A DNA stretch of 64,000 nucleotides. Source: Bacteroidota bacterium (GTDB taxonomy: Bacteria > Bacteroidota > Bacteroidia > UBA4408). The notes beneath the pieces were generated by a model. The model was not told the origin of the DNA, made no database searches, and saw only the letters and a program-made list of their open reading frames with translations. Of the stretch, positions 16,227 to 25,217 are shown piece by piece. The stretch is from contig CAUJCU010000009.1 in NCBI GenBank assembly GCA_963169745.1, forward strand, positions 1-64,000. Direction: 5' to 3'. Numbering within the stretch: the first letter of the stretch is position 1; every line of letters starts with the position of its first letter. The translations under genes and the position numbers were made by a program.

Positions 16227-17159
16227 TTAAATATCATAATCTGCCTCTGTTTCACCTTCTAACATACTTACATAACTGCGATAGCGTGTAAAAGGAATTT
16301 TGTTTTCGTTTAATGCCAGTTTAACCATGCAGCCGGGCTCATTAACATGCAGGCAGTTGTTGAATTTACATTGATTTTTACGGTCGCGAATTTCCGGAAA
16401 ATAGTCTCCTATTTCATATTTATTCATGTCAATTAAGCCAAATTCACGAATACCGGGGGTGTCAATAATAAAAGTGTTTTCGTCAATAGGGTGCATTTCG
16501 GCAAAAGTAGTAGTGTGTTTCCCTTGCAAATGTGCTTCAGATGTTTCGGCTGTTTTAATAAATAGTTTCGTGTTTAAACTGTTTATTAATGTTGACTTTC
16601 CTGTGCCCGAATGACCTATAATTAAATTTACTTTATTTTTTAAAACTTCTTTTAACTGCGCTACAGCACTTGAGCTGGTGGCCGAAATAGGTATAACACG
16701 ATACCCTACATCAGTATAAATAGCTGTCATTTCTGTAGCTAACTTTAGGTCTTTGGCATTCCAAGTGTCTATTTTGTTAATGAGAAGTGTAGCTGGAATA
16801 TGATAGGCCTCGGCTGTAACCATCATACGGTCAATAAAACCATAAGGAGTACGCGGGTTGTTAACAGTAGCCATAATATAAACATGATCTACATTACTAG
16901 CTAAAATATGATACTTTTTAGAAAGGTTAATACTTTTCCTGATAATGTAATTCTTTCGCTCTTCAATCTCTTCTATAACAGCATTAGAGCTGTTAGGTTC
17001 CGGTGTTGTATGAACAATGTCGCCAACTGTTACCGGGTTTGTGGTTCTTAGTTCTTTTAAGCGAATATTTCCCTTTATACGGCAATTAAAAATTTTGCCT
17101 TCCGAAGTAAGTACGGTGTACCAACTTCCGGTTGATTTTATGACACGACCTTTTATCAT
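16227..17159 (-). CDS. rsgA: Ribosome small-subunit-dependent GTPase A
   Basis: RsgA (YjeQ) is a circularly permuted GTPase that checks late 30S maturation. An N-terminal OB-fold (MIKGRVIKSTGSWYTVL) is followed by G4 NKID, G1 GHSGTGKSTLIN and G3 DTPGIREFG in the permuted order, then a zinc knuckle with CKFNNCLHVNEPGC. The track ORF starts at a TTG at 17177; the ATG at 17159 fits the family start. A TACTTTTG -7 element ends only 4 bases before it, implying a leaderless or nearly leaderless mRNA. It converges on the TolB-like gene. Confidence 0.97.
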   Translation of the reverse strand: MIKGRVIKSTGSWYTVLTSEGKIFNCRIKGNIRLKELRTTNPVTVGDIVHTTPEPNSSNAVIEEIEERKNYIIRKSINLSKKYHILASNVDHVYIMATVNNPRTPYGFIDRMMVTAEAYHIPATLLINKIDTWNAKDLKLATEMTAIYTDVGYRVIPISATSSSAVAQLKEVLKNKVNLIIGHSGTGKSTLINSLNTKLFIKTAETSEAHLQGKHTTTFAEMHPIDENTFIIDTPGIREFGLIDMNKYEIGDYFPEIRDRKNQCKFNNCLHVNEPGCMVKLALNENKIPFTRYRSYVSMLEGETEADYDI

Positions 17160-17163
17160 AACA

Positions 17164-17171
17164 CAAAAGTA
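17164..17171 (-). promoter_or_regulatory. -7 element immediately before rsgA
   Basis: TACTTTTG on the minus strand lies 4 bases before the ATG at 17159. With normal -7 spacing, transcription would begin at or within a base or two of the start codon. Confidence 0.5.
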
Positions 17172-17414
17172 ACTCAAAATATAGAGTTATAAATGGCTTG
17201 TTATAGAAAAGATAATCGAAACATTGCCTTGCCTAATAAGGGTAATGAAATTAAAACTTTGGGATAATAATCATAAAAGCAAACCTTTTCAAGAAAGCAA
17301 TTATTGTATATGATAAGGGGGGCTTTTATTCATATCTTAAAACATCTTTTATCCTGAAGAAGATATTTTTTTAATGAATATTCTGTATATGAAAATAAAA
17401 TCAAATTAAATTGA

Positions 17415-17422
17415 TATCTTTG
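17415..17422 (+). promoter_or_regulatory. -7 element of the tRNA-Arg gene
   Basis: TATCTTTG matches TAnnTTTG and lies 13 bases before the tRNA 5-prime end. No clear -33 TTG is seen at the right spacing. Confidence 0.5.
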
Positions 17423-17435
17423 CACCTCGAAAAAT

Positions 17436-17509
17436 GGTTCTGTAGCATAATTGGATAGTGCATCTGACTACGGATCAGAAGGTTGGGGGTTCGACTCCCT
17501 CCAGGACCA
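17436..17509 (+). tRNA. tRNA-Arg (anticodon ACG)
   Basis: The 74-base gene folds as a cloverleaf. The acceptor arm GGTTCTG pairs with CAGGACC (one G-U pair), the D-arm region is GCATAATTGGATAGTGC, and the anticodon stem TCTGA/TCAGA holds loop CTACGGA with anticodon ACG. The T-arm has GGGTTCGACTCCC. The discriminator is A and CCA is not encoded. A terminator hairpin follows directly. Confidence 0.97.
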
Positions 17510-17513
17510 CTAT

Positions 17514-17554
17514 AAAAGGAAGAAGTTTTTTATAAGCTCACTTCCTTTTTTATT
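17514..17554. terminator. Terminator between tRNA-Arg and cdsA
   Basis: AAAAGGAAG (17514-17522) pairs with CTTCCTTTT (17541-17549), followed by a T-rich tail on the plus strand. It ends the tRNA transcript and lies just past the convergent cdsA stop codon, so it may serve both. Confidence 0.7.
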
Positions 17555-18367
17555 TTAGCCTTCAGCCAAGATTAGATACACAAAAACAAAAGGAATAACC
17601 ATCAGTAAACTGTCAATACGGTCTAATATACCGCCATGGCCCGGGAGTATAGTGCCCGAATCTTTTATATTTTTACTTCTTTTGTATAAAGATTCTACCA
17701 GATCGCCATAGTTTCCTGCAAGTATTGTAATTAGGGCTATAATGAGCCACTGCTCAGGAAGAAGAACCGTATAAAATCGAGCTATAATAAAGCTCACAAT
17801 AATTGCTAACAAAGCCCCTCCAGCAGCACCTTCCCATGATTTTTTTGGAGAAATACGCTCAAACAATCTTCGCTTTCCGAATTTAATTCCAAATAAGTAA
17901 GCTCCGGTATCATTTGCCCATACCAAATAAAAACAACCAACCAAAATTTCGGGATGAAATTCACCAGGAATGCTCACTAGAAAAGGGATTAAGCTTAAAG
18001 GTAATCCTACCCAAATTATTCCGGTTAATGTAAAAGCTATTTGCCTAAAAGGATTATTTTTTTTACGATAGAGTTCAGTAATAAAGAGAAAACTCAATAA
18101 AAGTATAGTTGTAAGTAAGTACTTTAAAGGCAGCTGATAAAAGGCGCAGAGAAAGGAAAGTAAAAAACCTACAGCAGAAATGAATATACCTGTTAATTTT
18201 TGTGGCGTATTGCCTCCTTTTAGGGCAATATTATAAAACTCATTACTTGCCAATAGTACCATTACAAGAAATAAGATACCTAAGCTAAGTGGATGCAACA
18301 ATGTCATTCCCAGCAAAACAACGACATACATTATTCCCGTAAGGGCTCTTTGCCAGAAATTACTCAC
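17555..18367 (-). CDS. cdsA: Phosphatidate cytidylyltransferase
   Basis: CdsA makes CDP-diacylglycerol from phosphatidic acid and CTP, the branch point of phospholipid synthesis in the inner membrane. This 270-residue protein has about eight hydrophobic segments, the conserved WANDTGAYLFGIKFGKR and ISPKKSWEG, and the signature KRSKNIKDSGTILPGHGG followed by DRIDSLL, which carries the catalytic Asp. Its start overlaps the DUF2007 gene by 8 bases. The order LUD, DUF2007, cdsA is an operon running on the minus strand. Confidence 0.97.
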   Translation of the reverse strand: MSNFWQRALTGIMYVVVLLGMTLLHPLSLGILFLVMVLLASNEFYNIALKGGNTPQKLTGIFISAVGFLLSFLCAFYQLPLKYLLTTILLLSFLFITELYRKKNNPFRQIAFTLTGIIWVGLPLSLIPFLVSIPGEFHPEILVGCFYLVWANDTGAYLFGIKFGKRRLFERISPKKSWEGAAGGALLAIIVSFIIARFYTVLLPEQWLIIALITILAGNYGDLVESLYKRSKNIKDSGTILPGHGGILDRIDSLLMVIPFVFVYLILAEG

Positions 18368-18566
18368 CCTCGCTATTTTTTAGAATTTCACTTGCCTGAG
18401 CAACAAATTCATCAGGAACATAAAGCAACACAGAACCAAATACAGTATAACTACTGTCCTTTTGATTGATAATAACCGCTTCAATTCCCTCATTTATCAA
18501 AACCGATCTCATGAGTTCGGCATGTTGCAAATCGGTAGTTTCAAGAACTTTTGTCCAGTTTTCCAT
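18360..18566 (-). CDS. DUF2007 family small protein
   Basis: This 68-residue protein matches the DUF2007 type: WTKVLETTDLQHAELMRSVLINEGIEAVIINQKDSSY then LLYVPDEFVAQASEIL. The fold resembles a small alpha-beta ACT/PII-like module and is annotated in databases as a putative signal-transducing protein. It overlaps cdsA by 8 bases and lies 18 bases after the LUD gene, so it is co-expressed with both. No specific role is known. Confidence 0.9.
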   Translation of the reverse strand: MENWTKVLETTDLQHAELMRSVLINEGIEAVIINQKDSSYTVFGSVLLYVPDEFVAQASEILKNSEGE

Positions 18567-18584
18567 AACTTTAGTTTAATAAAA

Positions 18585-19205
18585 TTAATCTTTGCTGTTT
18601 ATCAACAAAACATATATTTCCTGTTGTTTTTCTGATGTTTCTTGATAGTTTGGATTGGTAATCATGGAGAGCATATTTGGAAAAACTCCTTGATACTTTT
18701 TTCGTACCTCTATTAAAGCATCTCTCATATTATCTACTAATTGGTTCGTAAAAGCAATAACTACTAAAATGGGGGCATTCAGAAAGGCAGCTTTTTGTGT
18801 CCCTTGTTTTGAAGAGATTAAAATACTTCCAGTACGTGAAATTAAATACTCACAGCTACATACAACAATGGTAGAATCGGCTGTATATTGGTTATTGTAT
18901 GGTATTTCAGCTATTTGGAGAAGTCCTTGGAGCATAGATTCTTGGCAAACAAGCCCCTGATTACACCCATTCTCGGTTACAACAAATTCAATATTTTCAA
19001 CTAAAATTACATTATCTTCACAAAAAATAAACTTTCCTCCAGACTCAGTAAAATTCTGTGCAAAAATTAATTCAGATTCCTCTTCGGCCTTATAAAAGAC
19101 TTCTGTTTCAAAGTCAACAAAAGCAGGTCTCTCTTTAGTTGCTTTGTGTATTAAAGCATTACGTATCTTTTTTAAAACTTTTTCTCTTGACGAACTTTCT
19201 TCCAT
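18585..19205 (-). CDS. LUD domain protein (LutC/YkgG-like)
   Basis: This 206-residue protein has the LUD domain: REKVLKKIRNAL at the start, an FVVTENGCNQGLVC segment, and the characteristic EYLISRTGSILISSKQGTQK followed by LNAPILVVIAF. In LutC the family takes part in lactate oxidation, but many Bacteroidota carry a stand-alone copy beside cdsA, as here, with no lutA or lutB, so lactate use cannot be inferred. A TACCTTTG -7 element on the minus strand at 19221-19228 lies 15 bases before the ATG. Confidence 0.9.
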   Translation of the reverse strand: MEESSSREKVLKKIRNALIHKATKERPAFVDFETEVFYKAEEESELIFAQNFTESGGKFIFCEDNVILVENIEFVVTENGCNQGLVCQESMLQGLLQIAEIPYNNQYTADSTIVVCSCEYLISRTGSILISSKQGTQKAAFLNAPILVVIAFTNQLVDNMRDALIEVRKKYQGVFPNMLSMITNPNYQETSEKQQEIYVLLINSKD

Positions 19206-19220
19206 AGCAGTTTGTTACTG

Positions 19221-19228
19221 CAAAGGTA
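19221..19228 (-). promoter_or_regulatory. -7 element of the LUD-DUF2007-cdsA operon
   Basis: TACCTTTG matches TAnnTTTG. Transcription would start about 10 bases before the ATG at 19205. Confidence 0.5.
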
Positions 19229-19456
19229 CAGATTTACCATTAACTTATAGATGATGTTCCTTTTTTTGCTTTATTAAGCTCATCATATATTCCCTTATTT
19301 TTACTTCCTGTAAGAGAATTTACGCGTTAAATGAGTAGGAGCTGTAAGTGTATATTTTAGGATACTAAAAAGAGAATAAAAGATTCAATAATGAAAAATA
19401 TACCGGAAAGCCGTTTAAATTACATTTTGGAACAATCACACAATAATAATAGGGTA

Positions 19457-19843
19457 TTACAAGGTGTCAACAACCTTTTTGAGTTTTCCTCTAACTTCTT
19501 CGGCTATTGCACCCAGAGTGTCATTTTTAATTGCCATCATTGATGCTATTGGATCAATGGCAGCTATAGTTACTTTACCCGGCTCATATTCCTGAACAAC
19601 AATATTACAAGGTAACATGGTTCCGACCATATCTTCTACTTGAAAGGCCTTATAAGCAAAAGACGGATTACAGGCACCAAGAATCTTATAATTTCGAATA
19701 TCTACATCAAGCTTATTCTTCAGCGTGACTTTCATATCAATCTCGGTAAGTACACCAAACCCTTCATTTTTTAAAGATTCGGTTGTTTTTTTAAGTGCAT
19801 TTTCGAAACTGTCATTAATTGTTTTAGAAAAATAGTAACTCAT
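19457..19843 (-). CDS. DUF302 family protein
   Basis: This 128-residue protein matches DUF302, a small alpha-beta domain: a start with DSFENALKKTTESLKNEGFGVLT, the conserved DIRNYKILGACNPSFAYKAF with a Cys in GACNP, and MLPCNIVVQEYEPGKVTIAAIDP with a second Cys. The two cysteines could bind a ligand or metal. DUF302 proteins are often found near redox or sulfur genes, but here the gene is alone between the LUD operon and the M4 protease. Function is unknown. Confidence 0.92.
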   Translation of the reverse strand: MSYYFSKTINDSFENALKKTTESLKNEGFGVLTEIDMKVTLKNKLDVDIRNYKILGACNPSFAYKAFQVEDMVGTMLPCNIVVQEYEPGKVTIAAIDPIASMMAIKNDTLGAIAEEVRGKLKKVVDTL

Positions 19844-19959
19844 AAGCTATAGTGTATTAAGGTTTAGAAATTACTGCAAAAATACAAATGAAAAACAGCT
19901 TTATATGTTACCAAAGTTACACTTTTAAAACATTAATTTTTACGTGTGCATTCGTGTTG

Positions 19960-22900
19960 CTACTGATTGATAGTTATCTTTTCGGTAAGTATCTGATTGC
20001 CTATATAAAGTTTAAGGAAGTATAATCCATTGGCTTTATCTTTCAAATCGATACTGTATTTGTTACCCGAATATTCCTTAGTATTATGGTTTATTACTTG
20101 CCCTAGTGTGTTGTAAATAGCTATTTCTTTTACAGCCTCGTTGCTTTCAATGTAAAAATTACCTACGTTAGGGTTAGGGTAAACGTGAGTTCGAATAATA
20201 CCGTGTTCTTTCAATGCTGTATGGAAATACTGATATTCTGAAGATACTACAGTACAACCGTTGCTATCGGTTGTTTCAACGCTGTAGTTACCGTCAATTA
20301 ATGGAATATATAGAGAGTCATCTGCTCCATTGATGGCAACTCCGTTCAAATACCATTGGTAGCTGCTTGCTGGACTTGAAAACAAGGTATCGTTACTGAA
20401 GTTAATAATTGGGGTTACAGGAGTTTGAACAGTGATGGTAACCATACTGCTCTCTGTTCCACAACTATTGCTGGCCGCAACGGTATATGTTGTGGTGCTG
20501 TTTGGGCTTACCGTAATACTTGGAGTAGTGGCTCCTCCCGGAGTCCAAAGAATATTACCGCTAACACCGGTTGCCGTAAGGGTTACTTGATTTCCGGCAC
20601 AAATACTTTGATTGTTTGGAGCTGTTACAGATGGTTGAGGATCAACAGTAACGGTAACTTGTGCTGATGTGCTGCCACAAGAGTTTGTAGCAGCAACAGT
20701 ATATGTTGTAGTACTGTTTGGACTTACAGTAATACTTGGTGTGGTAGCTCCTCCTGGAGTCCAAACAATATTGCCGCTAATGCCGGTTGCCGTAAGGGTT
20801 ACTTGATTTCCAGAGCAAATACTTTGATTAGCAGGTGCACTAACTGTGGGTTGTGGGCTTACAGTAACGGTAACTTGAGCAGAAGTACTGCCGCAAGAGT
20901 TTGATGCCGCAACGGTATATGTTGTGGTGCTGTTTGGGCTTACCGTAATACTTGGAGTAGTGGCTCCTCCCGGAGTCCAAAGAATACTACCGCTAACACC
21001 GGTTGCCGTAAGGGTTACTTGATTTCCGGCACAAATACTTTGATTGTTTGGAGCTGTTACAGATGGTTGAGGATTTACTGTAGCAATAACAGGGGTTCTA
21101 GAAGTTGAGCATCCGGGCTGTAAAATTTCCCAATCATAAAAGAAATAGTAATAGCCGGATTGTGAAGCACTGCTTCCTGTTATAGAAACTAAACCAGGTA
21201 TTGTATAGGGATATGACGTGTTATCACTATTTCTAAATAAATTTGGTGTTCCGGTTATTCCTAATTGATATTGTGTTCCTGAAGTGACAGGAAAATTTAA
21301 AGTAACACGACTTTCTCCATCGGGAACATTAGCGGTAATGGATTGTAAAACGGTTCCACTACTGTTGCGCAGTTGAATTGTTCTATTGCCGGAACCCGTA
21401 GCATAAACCTTAACTGAGAGCAAGTTAAATGGACTTAAACAATCAAAAATTAAATATTGATTTCCGGTATAGTTGGCTCCGTTTCCAAAAGAATTAGTTG
21501 CCGGACCCACGTATTGAGTTGGATTCACAGCATTTGTTTCAACATAATAAGTAGTTGTAGCGGTGATTACTGGAGTAGTAAATGAACTTCCTGTACCCAG
21601 TAAATTACCTCCCGAAGAAGCATCATACCAATTTAAGTTATTGTTTCCATTAGCATTGAGCGTAACAGTTCCTGTTCCGCACCTTGAAGCACCGGTTCCT
21701 ATAGGTGGTGCAAGTATAGTTGCAGTAACTAAAGAACGAGGAGACACACAAGGGGCCGTTTTGATCTCCCAATCATAGAAAGAATAATAGTAAGTACCTC
21801 CGGCTGTACTATTCGTAATAGAAACAACACCAGGAATAGTGTAGGGGTAAACAACTCCTGCATTATTACGGTATAAATTAGCATTAGCGGTAGCCCCCAA
21901 TAGTAAGTCAACACCTACAGGTACATTAAAATTGAGTGTTACTCTGCTTGACCCATTAGGAATATTGGTAGTTATACTTTGTAAAACGGTACCACTGCTG
22001 TTTTTTAACTCAATGGTCCGATTTCCCGCTGTGTTGGCATATACTTGTACTGATACCAAGGTAAATGGAGTGGTGGAAGTAAACAGTAAGGATTGTGTTC
22101 CATTAAAATAAGCACCTGTTCCAATGGTATTGTTAGCAGGGCCCACATACTGACTAACCGGAGGAACAGATTCTTCAACATAATAGTTGGTGGTTGTACT
22201 AAGAGCAGGTGTTGTAAATAATGGACCATTACTAAGGGCTGTTCCACCTGTGGGTTGATCATACCATGAAAGAGTTCCACCTGAAAGGGCATCAGCCGAT
22301 AAATTAACTGTTCCCGGATCGCATCTGAACCCGGAGTGAACAGTTGGAGCAAGCGGTTTGTTTATAGTAATGTATGATGTTATGGTATGTGTATTGCTGC
22401 CGTATTGATTAGTTGCTGTTAAAGAAACAGTGTAAGTTCCATTTTGTACATAGGTGTGTATAGGGTTTTGGTCAGTTGATGTATTTCCATCTCCGAAATC
22501 CCAAAGCCAGCTAGTAGGAACAGGAGTGGAGTTGTCGCTAAAAGAAACCTCTCCGGAGCAACTGGTTACAGGAGAAGCCATAAAGCTTACAATTGGAGGT
22601 GAATTAAGTAATACACATGACCAGCTTAAAGCAAACCCAGATTTGTTTATTATTTGATCGGCAGTTTGCCTGATGGTTATTGAGCCGGATGTTGAAAAAA
22701 TGGGGTTTCCATTATTTGGTAAATTAGTTCCGGTGTATTGTCCAATTAGTGGGCTGGCAGTACTTGGACCATCGTAAATATAGAGGTAATCCCAACCGTC
22801 TTCAAGATTAAAGGCTGTAAAATCAACACTAACAGCCGATGCCCCGGGAGGTGAAATAGTCATTGAAACATCGGTATTGTCAATATAATTACCGGTTGAT

Positions 22901-24903
22901 CCCCCATTATCAAACATTGTACCCGTACAGGAACTCTGTATTGGCCCAACTCCGCTCGTTGGCAAAATAGCAATACACGGGTTGTTGGCATCAATATTAA
23001 TGTAGTTGTTTTGAATTTTATCATCAGTCCCACAAGTATTTCCATCAGCATGTAAAGTAACAGTGTAATTGCCGTAGTTTGTATAAGTATGTACTGGGTT
23101 AACCTGAGTGCTTGTAGCGCCATCTCCAAAGTTCCATAGAAAAGTTCCGGCATTGGCACTTTGATTGGTAAAACTAACTGTAAATGGAACAGAACAACCA
23201 ACTGTTGCATCTGCCGTAAAATTGGCGGTAACAACATTATTGAATACAGTTCCAACACCCACAGCATACCAAGCATTTGTGGTAGCTATTACTTGCGAAG
23301 TACAAGCACCAAATAAATCAATTGCAGATTGAATTGCATAAAAACGGGCATCTGCATAGCCAGAATTTTGCCCTAAATAAACGGTTAAATTACGATAGGC
23401 AATTTTTGCAGCATCACTAATTCCAATCCCGGTAACATTAAACGCATTTCCTATATCATTGGTTCCTGATCCTCCTTCGGAAAGTAAATAAAACCAATAA
23501 TTTTGTACTCCGCTATTGTAATGCACGCCACCATTATCACCTGTTCCGGTGTACCAATTTGTTCCTAAATAAGTATCCGGATCACCATAAGCATTGGGGT
23601 TACTCATTGATCGAAACGACACTCCAATATCCTCACCCATAAGCCAATCGGCTTGAGCCGGAGTTGTGTAAAATTCAATTGCAGCTCCAAAAATATCACT
23701 AAATGACTCGTTAAGCGCACCTGATTCATTCTGATAAACAAGTCCTGCGGTGTATTCTGTAATACCATGAGAAAGTTCGTGTCCGCAAATATCTAAAGCC
23801 ACTAAAGGGTTGTTGTTATCCCCATCACCAAAGCTCATTGCAGTTCCATCCCAAAAAGCATTATAATAATTTTCATCGTAGTGCACATAGGCCAGTAATT
23901 GTATCCCATTATTATCTAAACTATTGCGGTTATGTACATTAAAAAAATAGTCGTATGTTTTCTCTAAACCCCAGTGGGCATCAGTTGCGTATTGATCTAA
24001 ATTAGTGTTCACATTGTTCCAATAATTATCGGCATCTGTAAAATCAACAGCATTTCCATAACTAGTTCCCCTATTCATGTTAAATGTGTTAATTCCGTTT
24101 CCTCTTACAGTTTCGCGCAGTCTATAGCTTCCGTTATAGCTATCGGTAGTAATTGTTTGCGTTCCATTATAGCCGGTTACTGCGGTTCCATTTGTATTAG
24201 CATGATGAATACGGTCGTGCATATTTAATATTTGACCATTTTGAGCATCAACGAGCACATCATTAAAAGACATGGGGTCATGTGCATAAATTGAAAACTT
24301 CCAGGCTTTACGTAAAGGTTTATTTTTAAAGTCACCATCCGGAGCATACCAAACTAATTTCCCAACCGGAAAATATGAGGTTCCCTTTACTTTTTGCATA
24401 AACTTTTCTTCTTCGGGAAGTTCCCACTTGTATTTTTTAGCTCCTATATGTTTTAGGGCAGCATTTAAGGCTTGTTGTTCCGAAAACGAAGGGGCATAAT
24501 CGGGTGTGTTAAAACCAGCTAATCGCCCATTAAAAGATATAATTTTCCCATTTTTACTGTGGGTGTTCAGTATTGCTCCATCCACCGGAACACCTTGATA
24601 TAGCTGTTGAAAACGTTGATGCGTTAGGCCAACTTCATCACTATTTGTTTGAGTGAAATTAAATTTTACAGAAGATTCTTTTTCGAATATATTTTGATTC
24701 AACCACATAAAGAATTCCTTTTCATTAACCTCTTTTCCGGGACTGAATTTGACATAGTCAGGCAGGTCTGAAAAGTTTGTAAAGCGGATGTGTTCAGCTC
24801 CTTGAACAAGCTTGTTGGCATCGTCTTTAAAATATTCTTGTGCTTGTATAGAGGTACTAAAAAGCAGACCAATTAAATAAACTGATAAGTATATTTTTTT
24901 CAT
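19960..24903 (-). CDS. Giant secreted M4 (thermolysin-family) metalloprotease with T9SS sorting domain
   Basis: This 1647-residue protein has a signal peptide (1-21), an FTP/PepSY-type propeptide (to about 240) and an M4 catalytic domain. The zinc site HELSH is near residue 371 and the downstream ligand motif GALNESFSD follows. C-terminal to it are a PKD domain (about 565-625), a CUB-like segment (about 655-755) and a second PKD (about 765-840). Next come two near-repeat modules of about 200 residues (QYVGPAxNxxGxGA) and three near-identical Ig-like repeats of about 72 residues. A T9SS type A sorting domain (YPNPNVGNFYIE to the end) closes the chain. It would cross the outer membrane by T9SS and degrade proteins outside. 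Confidence 0.95.
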   Translation of the reverse strand: MKKIYLSVYLIGLLFSTSIQAQEYFKDDANKLVQGAEHIRFTNFSDLPDYVKFSPGKEVNEKEFFMWLNQNIFEKESSVKFNFTQTNSDEVGLTHQRFQQLYQGVPVDGAILNTHSKNGKIISFNGRLAGFNTPDYAPSFSEQQALNAALKHIGAKKYKWELPEEEKFMQKVKGTSYFPVGKLVWYAPDGDFKNKPLRKAWKFSIYAHDPMSFNDVLVDAQNGQILNMHDRIHHANTNGTAVTGYNGTQTITTDSYNGSYRLRETVRGNGINTFNMNRGTSYGNAVDFTDADNYWNNVNTNLDQYATDAHWGLEKTYDYFFNVHNRNSLDNNGIQLLAYVHYDENYYNAFWDGTAMSFGDGDNNNPLVALDICGHELSHGITEYTAGLVYQNESGALNESFSDIFGAAIEFYTTPAQADWLMGEDIGVSFRSMSNPNAYGDPDTYLGTNWYTGTGDNGGVHYNSGVQNYWFYLLSEGGSGTNDIGNAFNVTGIGISDAAKIAYRNLTVYLGQNSGYADARFYAIQSAIDLFGACTSQVIATTNAWYAVGVGTVFNNVVTANFTADATVGCSVPFTVSFTNQSANAGTFLWNFGDGATSTQVNPVHTYTNYGNYTVTLHADGNTCGTDDKIQNNYINIDANNPCIAILPTSGVGPIQSSCTGTMFDNGGSTGNYIDNTDVSMTISPPGASAVSVDFTAFNLEDGWDYLYIYDGPSTASPLIGQYTGTNLPNNGNPIFSTSGSITIRQTADQIINKSGFALSWSCVLLNSPPIVSFMASPVTSCSGEVSFSDNSTPVPTSWLWDFGDGNTSTDQNPIHTYVQNGTYTVSLTATNQYGSNTHTITSYITINKPLAPTVHSGFRCDPGTVNLSADALSGGTLSWYDQPTGGTALSNGPLFTTPALSTTTNYYVEESVPPVSQYVGPANNTIGTGAYFNGTQSLLFTSTTPFTLVSVQVYANTAGNRTIELKNSSGTVLQSITTNIPNGSSRVTLNFNVPVGVDLLLGATANANLYRNNAGVVYPYTIPGVVSITNSTAGGTYYYSFYDWEIKTAPCVSPRSLVTATILAPPIGTGASRCGTGTVTLNANGNNNLNWYDASSGGNLLGTGSSFTTPVITATTTYYVETNAVNPTQYVGPATNSFGNGANYTGNQYLIFDCLSPFNLLSVKVYATGSGNRTIQLRNSSGTVLQSITANVPDGESRVTLNFPVTSGTQYQLGITGTPNLFRNSDNTSYPYTIPGLVSITGSSASQSGYYYFFYDWEILQPGCSTSRTPVIATVNPQPSVTAPNNQSICAGNQVTLTATGVSGSILWTPGGATTPSITVSPNSTTTYTVAASNSCGSTSAQVTVTVSPQPTVSAPANQSICSGNQVTLTATGISGNIVWTPGGATTPSITVSPNSTTTYTVAATNSCGSTSAQVTVTVDPQPSVTAPNNQSICAGNQVTLTATGVSGNILWTPGGATTPSITVSPNSTTTYTVAASNSCGTESSMVTITVQTPVTPIINFSNDTLFSSPASSYQWYLNGVAINGADDSLYIPLIDGNYSVETTDSNGCTVVSSEYQYFHTALKEHGIIRTHVYPNPNVGNFYIESNEAVKEIAIYNTLGQVINHNTKEYSGNKYSIDLKDKANGLYFLKLYIGNQILTEKITINQ
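20430..21080 (-). repeat. Three in-frame tandem repeats in the M4 protease gene
   Basis: Three copies of a roughly 216-bp unit encode near-identical Ig-like modules (NQSICAGNQVTLTATG, TTPSITVSPNSTTTYTVAA). The first and third protein copies are closer to each other than to the middle one, which suggests recombination between units. Copy number may vary between strains. Confidence 0.8.
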
Positions 24904-25217
24904 AATTTTAACTGAATTTCAGATGTTTAATTTACGAAATTACTTTTTTTAAATACTGTAAGTATTAAAAATTCATAATATTTTCCACTTTTCCTACATT
25001 TTAACAACTGCCGGCTGGTATTTATTATAGTGTAAAAAGCATAAAATTAAAGCTATTTGTATATGGTTTTTAAAAAATGATAGGAACCCGAAATCAATTA
25101 AATAACCTTATAAGGTTACCAGACAAATTAAACCCAATAATGGAAATTGAGTTTGTAATATTAAAGTATTTTAATTAATTTTACGACAAATTTATCTTAA
25201 ATATAAAAACACCTAAT
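24904..25217. other. Divergent gap with a 16-bp palindrome
   Basis: No gene is seen. The only clear structure is the perfect palindrome TAACCTTATAAGGTTA at 25103-25118, about 100 bases before the DUF2249 gene, listed separately. The part upstream of the protease gene is AT-rich with no convincing -7 element. Confidence 0.5.
25103..25118. promoter_or_regulatory. Perfect 16-bp palindrome, candidate operator
   Basis: TAACCTTATAAGGTTA is its own reverse complement. It has no T-run and lies between divergent genes, so a dimeric regulator site is more likely than a terminator. The binding protein is unknown. Confidence 0.4.

Noticed and set aside
19391-19541. Short plus-strand ORF starting MKNIPESRLNYILEQ
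   Set aside because: It runs antisense into the DUF302 gene and has no ribosome-binding or promoter support.
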